From an uncultured Collinsella sp. (GTDB lineage Bacteria; Actinomycetota; Coriobacteriia; Coriobacteriales; Coriobacteriaceae), in the NCBI GenBank assembly GCA_900754445.1, contig CAAECW010000059.1:1-18471 (forward strand): DNA of 18,471 nt, in the 5' to 3' direction. A program made the translations under genes and the position numbers. Within the stretch, counting starts at the first letter, position 1. Every line of letters begins with the position of its first letter. This document shows, one piece after another, positions 1-6,968 of this stretch. The notes beneath the pieces were generated by a model. It saw only the letters and a list, made by a program, of their open reading frames with translations. It did not search any database and was not told where the DNA came from.

Positions 1-1174
1 CCGCGACGAGCGTCACGAGCGGCGTATTGGCGTCGTCGCCCAGATAGATGCATAGCGTGCTTCCGTTTTGCCAAGTTGCGACCTTGCCGTACCACTCGAC
101 GGGAATATCGAGCTGGTAGAGGTCGGTTGCCTTGTGGCGAGCGTCAGCATCACGGGACGCCTGTGCCTTTTGCGCGCTCACGGCATTGACGGCGGCGTCG
201 CGCCGCGCGGTTGCTGCCTGCTGGAGCACTTTGGCAGCCGCGGCGGAGCTCGCACCGCCCTCCTCGGCATACTTGGCGGCGGCATCGATCTGGTCGTCAG
301 TCACCGTGTCGGCCGAAGGCACCTTGAGCTTAAAGGTGGCCTGGGCACTTAAATCCTGTCCATCGCTCTTAACGGTGACCTGCGTCTTGGTGGTCGGGAC
401 GGTATAGATGGTGCCGTCGGCCGCGATGGGGGAGGCAGCGATGGAGAGCGTGTAATCGCCGGGCAGCAGTTTGATGCCGCGGCCGTGCTCGTCAACATAG
501 AGCGTTTCGCTCACGGAGGAGCCATCAGCGTCCTGACCGCTCACCTGTACGGGAATCTTGGAGCCGGCGGAACAGTCGAGGCCCGCGGCATGCACGCCAA
601 TCTGCACCGACATCATCGTGTGGGCATTGGCGGCGGTGATGGCAGCCTGCTCTTGCCGGTATCCGTTCCAGGCTGCGTAGCCTGCGCCGCCGGCGACGAG
701 CGCGACGGCCACAACGCCGGCAACCATCAGGTTGCGGCGCTTGGGCGACATCTTGCGATGACGAACCTCGGCTTCGCGTGCCGAAGGAACGGACGGTAGG
801 GGAATATCGCCCATGGCGATGGTCTCGTCCACGGCAGGAGCGGAGCCCAGGCCGGGAAGCTCGCGGGTCAGGGAATCTTCGGCCGGCAAGCTGCCGAGCA
901 AGATGGTTTCCTCGCTCGTGTCGGATTCGGGCTGGTCGTCGGCCTCGCATTCGGATTCCTCGTGCCCCGCCTCGTCTTCGGTGGGCGCGGCGCCATCGTC
1001 TTTTGCATCCTGATCATCGGGCTGCGCCTCGATTTCCGGCTCATCCCGCACATCAACGCTCGAATCGTCAAACGCAATCTCGGTCAGCGCGATCTGGTCT
1101 AGGCTCTCCAGGGCCTCGGCGCACGCTTCTGCATCTTGGGCCGCATCCTCTTGGCCCATCGTCTCATCTTTCAT
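1..1174 (-). CDS. Hypothetical single-pass membrane protein, 3' end missing
   Basis: The frame is open from an ATG at 1174 through position 1 (391 codons plus one base), so the C-terminus lies outside the window. A GGGGG ribosome-binding site sits just upstream of the ATG. Residues 1-141 are very acidic and probably disordered and cytoplasmic. A basic stretch (KMSPKRRN, from residue 141) precedes one hydrophobic segment at about 148-170. The rest should be outside the cell: a beta-rich part at about 185-275, an Ala-rich probably helical stretch at about 285-345, and the start of another domain with WYGK and WQNG motifs. Two similar threonine motifs, EETILLGSLP (residues 88-97) and DETIAMGDIP (116-125), lie in the acidic tail. 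I do not recognise a named family. The topology resembles a phosphorylation-regulated envelope protein, but that is inference. It appears to be separate from the downstream-oriented DUF5692 gene, because a terminator lies between them. Confidence 0.8.
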   Translation of the reverse strand, partial: MKDETMGQEDAAQDAEACAEALESLDQIALTEIAFDDSSVDVRDEPEIEAQPDDQDAKDDGAAPTEDEAGHEESECEADDQPESDTSEETILLGSLPAEDSLTRELPGLGSAPAVDETIAMGDIPLPSVPSAREAEVRHRKMSPKRRNLMVAGVVAVALVAGGAGYAAWNGYRQEQAAITAANAHTMMSVQIGVHAAGLDCSAGSKIPVQVSGQDADGSSVSETLYVDEHGRGIKLLPGDYTLSIAASPIAADGTIYTVPTTKTQVTVKSDGQDLSAQATFKLKVPSADTVTDDQIDAAAKYAEEGGASSAAAAKVLQQAATARRDAAVNAVSAQKAQASRDADARHKATDLYQLDIPVEWYGKVATWQNGSTLCIYLGDDANTPLVTLVA

Positions 1175-1301
1175 ATATCCCCCAAGCTCAATATCGGGAC
1201 AACACTGTACCCAAAAATGGAGCCATATAAAGCGCGTGCGAAATATAAGATCCGATTTAACTCGAGCGCATCGTTCGGCCGCATCCTCGCGGCAGCAAAA
1301 G

Positions 1302-1336
1302 GCCCCCGGAACGCGAACGAATCACATTCCGGGGGC
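1302..1336 (-). terminator. Rho-independent terminator after the DUF5692-like gene
   Basis: A perfect 10-bp stem (1302-1311 GCCCCCGGAA with 1327-1336) encloses a 15-nt loop. Read on the minus strand it is followed by CCTTTTGCT. It lies about 70 bp past the stop at 1408. It would isolate the minus-strand gene at 1-1174, whose promoter must then lie in 1175-1300. No confident promoter hexamers were recognised there. Confidence 0.75.
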
Positions 1337-1407
1337 TCTGCAATGCGCTGGGTTGCGCGGAGCCGGCTATGCTGCTTCGCGCTCAAGCGATGTTTGCGCC
1401 GGGCATG

Positions 1408-2415
1408 TTACTCGGCGTGCGCGTAATCCACCTTGGCGCGGCGAGCGGTAGCCTTCTCCCAATCGCTGGTGCCCTCAAAGACATCCTGCTTGTAGGGATT
1501 GCGGCCGAGCTTCTTGGCACGGTAGGCGATGTAGATGATCGCGGCGACGTTGGCGACCAGTGCGGCGATCGAGACCGCGGTGGCGGCGCCGGGGTCGAGC
1601 GTGGAGTGGGTCACAAAGATGGACTCCTCTTGGAAGTACGGGAACACCTGGGCAAACATGCACCAAATGGCCAGCGTAAAGGCGCGGTTCTGGATCCAAC
1701 CGCCCTTGTTCCAGATAAAGGCGGCGACGGTGGGCGCCAGCAGCAGCGCAAAGCCGCAGAACCAGGAGTGGGTGGGCAGGCAGTTGTAGGTGTAGCAGAA
1801 GTTCCAGATATCGTAGGCGATGATGTAGACCCAGGTCATATCGGGCCACAGCATGTCGGTCTGATCCTCGGAGGCGTAGACGCTCCACCAACCGGTCATG
1901 CAGAAGATGTTGATAATACCGGCGATGCCGTTGAACACGTTGTTCCAGCCGGCCAGCTGCGTAGCACCTTCGGAGGTGACCCAGGTGGACTCGCCCAGGA
2001 CAAAGAAGTGATAGGCGCTCTCAAAGTCGGATACGACGGCGATCATGATGTTGATGGCGACGATCACAAACGGCCATGCGCGGAACCAATGTGCCTTGCC
2101 GATCTTGCCCCACTGGTACTTAATGGCAATGAAGCCCCAGCAGCCGGCCAGCGCCGCGTATACCTTGGCGTAGTGGAACCAGCTGTTCTGGTACACATGG
2201 GTGGGGTTGGTGAGCGCCCACTCGGCACCCTGCGAGACGCCGATGGCGATGGCGACGCAGTAGATGGTCATGGCCAGCGGAGCCACGCCAAAGATGATTG
2301 CTGCGCCCAGCTTGGTGCGGCGGCCGACCTCGTTGAGCACGATCAGGCCGATAAAGACCATGGCCCAGCCGGCCCAGTGGATAAGGGTATCGCTACCCCA
2401 AACATCGAACAGCAT
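1408..2415 (-). CDS. Trp-rich polytopic membrane protein, DUF5692-like
   Basis: The product has 335 residues. An AAAGGAG ribosome-binding site lies 6 nt upstream of the ATG at 2415. The sequence is a chain of about eight hydrophobic segments, for example around residues 10-27, 37-58, 85-100, 115-135 and near 275-295. It has short polar loops and a charged cytoplasmic-looking tail (RAKKLGRNPYKQDVF onward). It is unusually rich in tryptophan (21 of 335 residues) and has seven cysteines. From memory the overall pattern fits the uncharacterised DUF5692 family of Coriobacteriia and other gut anaerobes; no biochemical role is known to me. It follows tetR on the same strand with 63 bp between them, so it is probably regulated with, or by, that TetR protein. 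Small-molecule transport or sensing are possible roles but unproven. Confidence 0.8.
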   Translation of the reverse strand: MLFDVWGSDTLIHWAGWAMVFIGLIVLNEVGRRTKLGAAIIFGVAPLAMTIYCVAIAIGVSQGAEWALTNPTHVYQNSWFHYAKVYAALAGCWGFIAIKYQWGKIGKAHWFRAWPFVIVAINIMIAVVSDFESAYHFFVLGESTWVTSEGATQLAGWNNVFNGIAGIINIFCMTGWWSVYASEDQTDMLWPDMTWVYIIAYDIWNFCYTYNCLPTHSWFCGFALLLAPTVAAFIWNKGGWIQNRAFTLAIWCMFAQVFPYFQEESIFVTHSTLDPGAATAVSIAALVANVAAIIYIAYRAKKLGRNPYKQDVFEGTSDWEKATARRAKVDYAHAE

Positions 2416-2433
2416 GCTGCTCTCCTTTCACAC

Positions 2434-2461
2434 GCCCGCGGCCCCTCTTCTGATCGCGGGC
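2434..2461 (-). other. Hairpin between tetR and the DUF5692-like gene
   Basis: A 7-bp GC-only stem (2434-2440 GCCCGCG with 2455-2461 CGCGGGC) encloses a 14-nt loop in the 63-bp gap. On the minus strand it has no U-tract; GTGTGAAAGGAG, the ribosome-binding site of the next gene, follows directly. It may be a processing or partial attenuation structure rather than a full terminator. Confidence 0.4.
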
Positions 2462-2478
2462 AGTTTGGCCAAATGTCG

Positions 2479-3141
2479 TCAGTTCTGGGGCTTGCGCTCC
2501 GGATACTTGGCGGTATAGCCCTCGATGTGGAGTGTCGAGGCGATAATCTCCTTGACCGTCTCGTCGGGCACATCGGGGTGCGTGCGGATATACATCAATA
2601 GCCCCATGATGAGGGTGTAGAACGTCTCGTAGACATGGTCGATGCGTAGCTCATGATGGGCGACAAAATCCACCACGGTGGTGTCGCAGATATACTGCGC
2701 CACGCGCTGGACCACGTTGTGCAAAAAGCCGCCGTAGAGCGCGCCACTGCTCGAGGTGAGCGTGCTCGGCAGCTCGTGGCCGCTGGCGACCAGGCGCTTA
2801 AAGAGCGGGGCGACGGTGTCGAGCGCGCCCTCGATATCGCCGACGGTGCGGTCGGCGTTCCACTGCTCGAGTTCGGAGATAAAGCCGTCGATCGCCTCGT
2901 CCATAACAGCGGTGACGGCGGCGTCCATATCGGCGAAGTAGTGGTAGAACAATGAACGCGTGCAACCGGCTCGCTTGGTCACGGCCGAGACGGATAGATG
3001 CGACACGCCTAGCTCAGAGCTCACGGTGCGCACGGCATCGAGGATCTCGCGACGGCGTTCGTCGCCCGTCAGGCGCTTTGCCGCGCTATCGTATGCGGGG
3101 ACGGCATCGACCACAGAGGTATCTGCTGCGTTGTTGCCCAT
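2479..3141 (-). CDS. TetR/AcrR-family transcriptional regulator
   Basis: This is a 220-residue protein, normal for the family. The N-terminal DNA-binding domain covers about residues 28-75 and has the typical TetR pattern: RREILDAV, then LSVSAVTKRAGCTRSLFYHYF with the recognition helix and the conserved YxYF ending. The C-terminal two thirds is all-helical and divergent, the usual ligand-binding and dimerisation part, so the inducer cannot be read. The ATG at 3141 is preceded by AAAGGCGG. The gene is divergent from the large Fe-S/FAD oxidoreductase and upstream of the DUF5692-like membrane protein. Two matching palindromes lie between the divergent starts. By TetR logic it probably represses itself, the membrane-protein gene and the oxidoreductase until a ligand binds. 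Confidence 0.92.
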   Translation of the reverse strand: MGNNAADTSVVDAVPAYDSAAKRLTGDERRREILDAVRTVSSELGVSHLSVSAVTKRAGCTRSLFYHYFADMDAAVTAVMDEAIDGFISELEQWNADRTVGDIEGALDTVAPLFKRLVASGHELPSTLTSSSGALYGGFLHNVVQRVAQYICDTTVVDFVAHHELRIDHVYETFYTLIMGLLMYIRTHPDVPDETVKEIIASTLHIEGYTAKYPERKPQN

Positions 3142-3199
3142 GTTTTGCCGCCTTTCATCCTCTTTTGCCTGACCGTTCGCCTAACAGTCTTGAATATTG

Positions 3200-3237
3200 T
3201 TGACGGTTCGTCAATACTATTTTTGACACAATGTCAA
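3200..3237. promoter_or_regulatory. Tandem palindromic operators, probable TetR sites
   Basis: Two perfect inverted repeats of the form TTGAC-N5-GTCAA occur at 3200-3214 (TTGACGGTTCGTCAA) and 3223-3237 (TTGACACAATGTCAA). Their centres are 23 bp apart, about two helical turns, which would place two dimers on the same DNA face. They are about 60 bp upstream of the tetR start and 90 bp upstream of the oxidoreductase start. A possible forward promoter (TTGAAT at 3190-3195, TACTAT at 3215-3220) would overlap the first site, but its 19-bp spacing makes it uncertain. Assignment to this TetR protein is inference from position. Confidence 0.7.
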
Positions 3238-3328
3238 CAATGGCGGGTGAACGGCATGGGGGCATGCCCGGCCTGCAAAAAGAGGGGCGCCGCGGCCTCG
3301 TCGGGCTGCGGCAAGAGAAGGGACAACC

Positions 3329-6106
3329 ATGATTCTCAACGGACCGGGGATTAGTTACACCGAGCCCGACATCGGTTCGGAGTTCGTGCCACCGCTTCCG
3401 GAGCATCCGCGCGAGGCAATCGTCAAGCTGTGCGAGCACTGCACCAACCGTCTGCTGCATCGCGATGAGCTGCTGGGCTACGAGTACTGGTCGTTTGCCG
3501 AGGCCGCAACCGACGAGCAGGCCGAAGTGCTCTGCAAGATGAAGATGCGCCGTCCCTATACGCTGCCCGAGATGGTCAAGCTCACCGGCATGCCCGAAGC
3601 CGATATCGAGAAGATGCTCGACGACATGAGCTACACGGGTCTGCTCGAGTACAACTGGGAAAACCCAGAGCGCGCCAAGCAGTGGGTGCTGCCCATGCTG
3701 GTGCCGGGTTCCGCCGAGTTCCTCAACATGCGCTTGAGCCAGCTTGAGGAACATCCGGTCTATGCCAAGTTCTTTGAGCAGGCGTCCAAGGGACCGCTGT
3801 CCAAGGCCACGCCGATGGTGCCGCCCGGTGGTGCCGGCATCGGCATGCATGTCATTCCGGTCGAGAAGGCTATCGATGCCGCGAGCACGTCGGTGCCTAT
3901 TGAGCATATCGAGCACTGGCTCGACAAATACGAGGGTAAGTATGCCGCCAGCACCTGCAGCTGCCGCGCGAGCCGTCGCGTGATGGGTGAGGGCTGCGCC
4001 GACGACCCGGCCGACTGGTGCATCGCCGTGGGCGATATGGCCGACTACGTGGTCGAGACCGATCGTGGCCATTATGTAACGCGCGACGAGGTCTACGACA
4101 TCCTGCGCCAGGCCGAGGACAACGGCTTTGTGCACCAGATCACCAATATCGACGGAGAGAACAAGATCTTCGCCATCTGCAACTGCAACGTCAACGTGTG
4201 CTACGCCCTGCGCACCTCGCAGCTGTTCAACACGCCCAATCTTTCGCGCTCGGCCTATGTCGCCAAGGTCGAGAAGGACAAGTGTGTGGCCTGCGGTCGC
4301 TGCGTTGAAGTGTGCCCGGCCGGCGCCGCCAAACTGGGCCAGAAGCTCTGCAGCAAAAAGGCCGGCGGACAGGTGCCCGAGTATCCGCGCCAGGAGCTGC
4401 CCGATGCCACCAAGTGGGACCACACCAAGTGGTCGCCCAACTACCGCAACGACAACCGCATCGAGACGCATGAGTCCGGCACCGCTCCCTGCAAGACGGC
4501 CTGCCCCGCGCACGTTGCCGTTCAGGGCTATTTGAAGCTCGCGGCTCAGGGTCGCTATGACGAGGCCCTAGCACTCATTAAGCGCGAGAACCCGCTGCCC
4601 GCTATCTGCGGCCGTGTGTGCAACCGCCGCTGTGAGGATGCCTGCACCCGCGGCCGTGTGGACGCCGCCGTGGCTATCGACGAGGTCAAGAAGTTTATCG
4701 CCCAGCGCGATCTGGATGCCGCGACCCGCTATGTCCCACCTGTGGTGACCCCGACGCGTGCCGGCGGCTTCGATCAGAAGATTGCCATCATCGGCGCCGG
4801 TCCGGCCGGTCTGTCCTGCGCCTTTTATCTGGCCGAGAAGGGCTACAGGCCCGTCGTGTTCGAGAAGAACGAGCACCCGGGCGGCATGCTTACCTACGGC
4901 ATTCCCAGCTTTAAGCTGCAGAAGGATGTTATCGAGGCCGAGGTCGAGGTCATTCGCCTGATGGGTGCCGAGTTCCGTTATGGCGTGGAAGTCGGTCGCG
5001 ACGTGACGCTCGACGAGCTGCGCGCGCAGGGCTTTAAGGCCTTCTACGTTGCCATTGGCTGCCAGGGCGGCCGCCTTGCCGGCATTTCGGGCGAGGATGC
5101 CGAGGACGTGACCGTGGCCGTCGACTTCCTTCGCGAGGTTAACAGCGGCAAGATCGATACCCTGTCCGGCCGCACCATTGTGGTGGGCGGCGGCAACGTG
5201 GCCATCGACGTTGCCCGCAACGCCTGCCGTCTGGGCTCTGAGCATGTTGAGATGTTCTGCCTGGAGAGCGAGGCCCAGATGCCCGCCAGCGAGGAGGAGC
5301 GTCGCGAGGCCGTTGAGGACGGCGCTCACATCAGCTGCGGCTGGGGCCCCAAGGAGATTCACCTGGACGAGGCCGGTCGTGTGTGCGGTATCACCTTCAA
5401 GCGCTGCACGCGCGTCTACGATGACGAGGGCCGTTTTGCGCCCGAGTACGACGAGAACGATCTGCGCCGTGTCGATGCCGACCGTGTCGTCATGTCGATT
5501 GGCCAGTCCATTGTGTGGGGCGACCTGCTGGCTGGCTCCAAGGTGGAGCTCGGCCGCGGCCAGGGTGCTCTTGCCGATCCCCAGACTTACCAGACCGCCG
5601 AACCCGACATCTTTGTGGGCGGCGACGTCTACACCGGCCCCAGCTTTGCCATCGACGCTATCGCCGCCGGCCACGAGGCCGCGGTGTCCATCCATCGCTT
5701 TGTGCAGCCGGGCTCCACGCTCACCATCGGCCGCAATCAGCGCCGCTACACCGCGCTCGACCGCGACGACGTTGTGCTCGAGAGCTACGACAACGCGAGC
5801 CGCGAGGTTGCGCATGTGGACCGCGAACGCGAGAAGGCTGCGCCGTTTAGCGAGTATGTTGAGACCTTTACCGAGGAGCAGGTGCGCGCCGAGACCGCCC
5901 GCTGCCTGGGCTGCGGCGCCTCGATCGTCGACCCTAACAAGTGCATCGGCTGCGGCCTGTGCACCACCAAGTGCGCGTTCGACGCCATCCATCTGGATCG
6001 CGACCGCCCCGAGTGCTCCACGATGGTCAAATACGAGCAAAAGCTCCCAAGCCTGGGCAAGTATGCTTTAAAGCGTGCAATCAAAATCAAGTTCGGTCGT
6101 AAATAG
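3329..6106 (+). CDS. Multi-cluster Fe-S/FAD oxidoreductase, GltD-like
   Basis: The 925-residue protein is a chain of redox modules. Residues 1-200 include a CEHC pair at 35-38 and a winged-helix-like stretch at about 75-110. Residues 210-291 hold clustered cysteines (CSCR at 210, C223, C231, CNC at 284-286, C291). A 4Fe-4S ferredoxin motif CVACGRCVEVCP follows at 319-330. Residues 388-439 match the cysteine-rich helical domain of glutamate synthase small subunit and dihydropyrimidine dehydrogenase (C388, C392, C427, C431, C435, C439). An FAD site GAGPAG begins at 489 and an NAD(P) site GGGNVA at 620. The C-terminus has CLGC at 859 and CIGCGLCTTKC at 872-882. It probably moves electrons between NAD(P)H, FAD and ferredoxin or a bound substrate in the cytoplasm. 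The ATG at 3329 has AAGGG upstream. A strong terminator follows. Its true substrate is unknown. Confidence 0.9.
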   Translation: MILNGPGISYTEPDIGSEFVPPLPEHPREAIVKLCEHCTNRLLHRDELLGYEYWSFAEAATDEQAEVLCKMKMRRPYTLPEMVKLTGMPEADIEKMLDDMSYTGLLEYNWENPERAKQWVLPMLVPGSAEFLNMRLSQLEEHPVYAKFFEQASKGPLSKATPMVPPGGAGIGMHVIPVEKAIDAASTSVPIEHIEHWLDKYEGKYAASTCSCRASRRVMGEGCADDPADWCIAVGDMADYVVETDRGHYVTRDEVYDILRQAEDNGFVHQITNIDGENKIFAICNCNVNVCYALRTSQLFNTPNLSRSAYVAKVEKDKCVACGRCVEVCPAGAAKLGQKLCSKKAGGQVPEYPRQELPDATKWDHTKWSPNYRNDNRIETHESGTAPCKTACPAHVAVQGYLKLAAQGRYDEALALIKRENPLPAICGRVCNRRCEDACTRGRVDAAVAIDEVKKFIAQRDLDAATRYVPPVVTPTRAGGFDQKIAIIGAGPAGLSCAFYLAEKGYRPVVFEKNEHPGGMLTYGIPSFKLQKDVIEAEVEVIRLMGAEFRYGVEVGRDVTLDELRAQGFKAFYVAIGCQGGRLAGISGEDAEDVTVAVDFLREVNSGKIDTLSGRTIVVGGGNVAIDVARNACRLGSEHVEMFCLESEAQMPASEEERREAVEDGAHISCGWGPKEIHLDEAGRVCGITFKRCTRVYDDEGRFAPEYDENDLRRVDADRVVMSIGQSIVWGDLLAGSKVELGRGQGALADPQTYQTAEPDIFVGGDVYTGPSFAIDAIAAGHEAAVSIHRFVQPGSTLTIGRNQRRYTALDRDDVVLESYDNASREVAHVDREREKAAPFSEYVETFTEEQVRAETARCLGCGASIVDPNKCIGCGLCTTKCAFDAIHLDRDRPECSTMVKYEQKLPSLGKYALKRAIKIKFGRK

Positions 6107-6121
6107 GTAACCATGGCGGGT

Positions 6122-6157
6122 AAGGGGACGGCGCAGACTAGATTTCGCCGTCCCCTT
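6122..6157 (+). terminator. Rho-independent terminator after the oxidoreductase
   Basis: A perfect 12-bp stem (6122-6133 AAGGGGACGGCG with 6146-6157) has a 12-nt loop and is followed by the moderately T-rich GCTTTGAGTTT. It starts 15 nt after the stop codon and separates the oxidoreductase from hypA. Confidence 0.8.
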
Positions 6158-6202
6158 GCTTTGAGTTTGCATCGCATCAACCGTTGTTGAAAGGTTTCTA
6201 CC

Positions 6203-6631
6203 TTGCATGAATTGGGAATCGTCTATCACATTATTCGCGATGTTGAGAATGTGGCGCGCGCTCATGGCGTGCGTCGCGTTTCGAGCGTCACGCTGCTGCT
6301 GGGCGAGGTCTCGGGCGTCGTCCCCGATCTACTACTCGACGCCTGGCGCTGGGCGGCGGATAAAAAGCCTATCACGCAGGGCGCGGAGCTTATCGTGGAG
6401 CCTGTCGAGGCCGTGACGCATTGCGGGGCGTGCGGCCGCGACTACGCGACGGTCGAGCACGGCAAGACTTGCCCCCATTGCGGCAGCGGTGAAACATACC
6501 TGCTGCAGGGCCAGGAGGTCATGATCAAACAGATCGAGACCCCCGACGAGGACCCGGCAGACGCTGCTCCTGACGGCCTCTCCGATGCCCCCGACGCCGT
6601 CGACGCCGCCAACCCACTCCACATCGCCTAA
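6203..6631 (+). CDS. hypA: Hydrogenase/urease nickel incorporation protein HypA
   Basis: HypA delivers nickel, with HypB, to the active site of [NiFe] hydrogenase or to urease. The start is a TTG at 6203, about 8 nt after GAAAGG. This start gives the family's required MHE N-terminus, whose His2 binds nickel; the nearby ATG at 6207 is in another frame. The zinc-binding part has two CxxC pairs, CGAC (about residues 73-76) and CPHC, as in HypA. The body is of normal length (about 113 residues) but is followed by an acidic, Ala/Asp/Pro-rich tail of about 30 residues (PDEDPADAAPDG onward), not typical of the family. No hydrogenase, urease or other hyp gene is in the window, so its client enzyme must be encoded elsewhere. 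Confidence 0.93.
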   Translation: MHELGIVYHIIRDVENVARAHGVRRVSSVTLLLGEVSGVVPDLLLDAWRWAADKKPITQGAELIVEPVEAVTHCGACGRDYATVEHGKTCPHCGSGETYLLQGQEVMIKQIETPDEDPADAAPDGLSDAPDAVDAANPLHIA

Positions 6632-6968
6632 CATCCAATGACTGCATGGGCTAGAGTTCTAAACATATTTGCTTCGGTTAGTCAAGTCATGTCTGTTTAA
6701 ACAAAATGGCGGCACGCAGGCGCATTGGGATCCACCTAAAAGCGGTTTTAACGAACAGTGCGCCTGCATATGTCTTTGGAAACAATCGGCAAATCACGTT
6801 TTATCAGGCAATGAACTGTAAACCAGCAATGTAATCAATTTGTAACAAACTTAGACGTTTAAACAAATTATCCAACCATTCGTATTTTTTCCTATAATTT
6901 TACAGGACGAACAGGTATACTCCTTTAATGTCGTGTAGGAATTACGTAGACAAAAAGGAGGTTATGTG
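6632..6968 (+). promoter_or_regulatory. AT-rich leader and promoter region of the PTS operon
   Basis: No gene is seen in this 337-bp gap, which is much more AT-rich than its surroundings. A good -10 box TATAAT is at 6893-6898, but no good -35 hexamer lies 16-18 bp upstream, suggesting that an activator is needed. The motif GTTTAAACAAA occurs twice, at 6695-6705 and 6857-6867, each containing the palindrome GTTTAAAC. A long imperfect hairpin lies at 6716-6767. The EIIAB ribosome-binding site AAGGAGG is at 6955-6961. I looked for a sigma-54 promoter and a catabolite-repression site and saw neither. Confidence 0.6.
6716..6767 (+). other. Long inverted repeat in the PTS leader
   Basis: 6716-6727 (GCAGGCGCATTG) pairs with 6756-6767 (CAGTGCGCCTGC) in 12 pairs, one of them G-U, around a 28-nt loop. 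The loop contains a small secondary stem TAAAA-GCGG-TTTTA. It has no T-tract behind it. It lies about 85 bp after hypA and 125 bp before the -10 box. It could be a protein-binding palindrome or a weak end for the hypA transcript. Confidence 0.45.

Noticed and set aside
1369..2601. 410-codon open frame on the plus strand opposite the DUF5692-like gene
   Set aside because: The minus-strand product has clear membrane segments and a good ribosome-binding site; the plus-strand product is low-complexity Gly/Asp/Val sequence.
4568..6040. 490-codon open frame on the minus strand opposite the oxidoreductase, plus another at 3155-4513
   Set aside because: Both are shadows of the oxidoreductase, which has recognisable Fe-S, FAD and NAD(P) motifs.
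6207..6416. ATG at 6207 as an alternative start for a small gene
   Set aside because: It is in a different frame from HypA; the TTG at 6203 gives the conserved MHE start with a proper ribosome-binding site.
6632..6968. Sigma-54 promoter or catabolite-repression (cre) site for the mannose PTS
   Set aside because: No GG/GC -24/-12 pair and no cre-like palindrome could be found by eye; only a sigma-70-type -10 is convincing.
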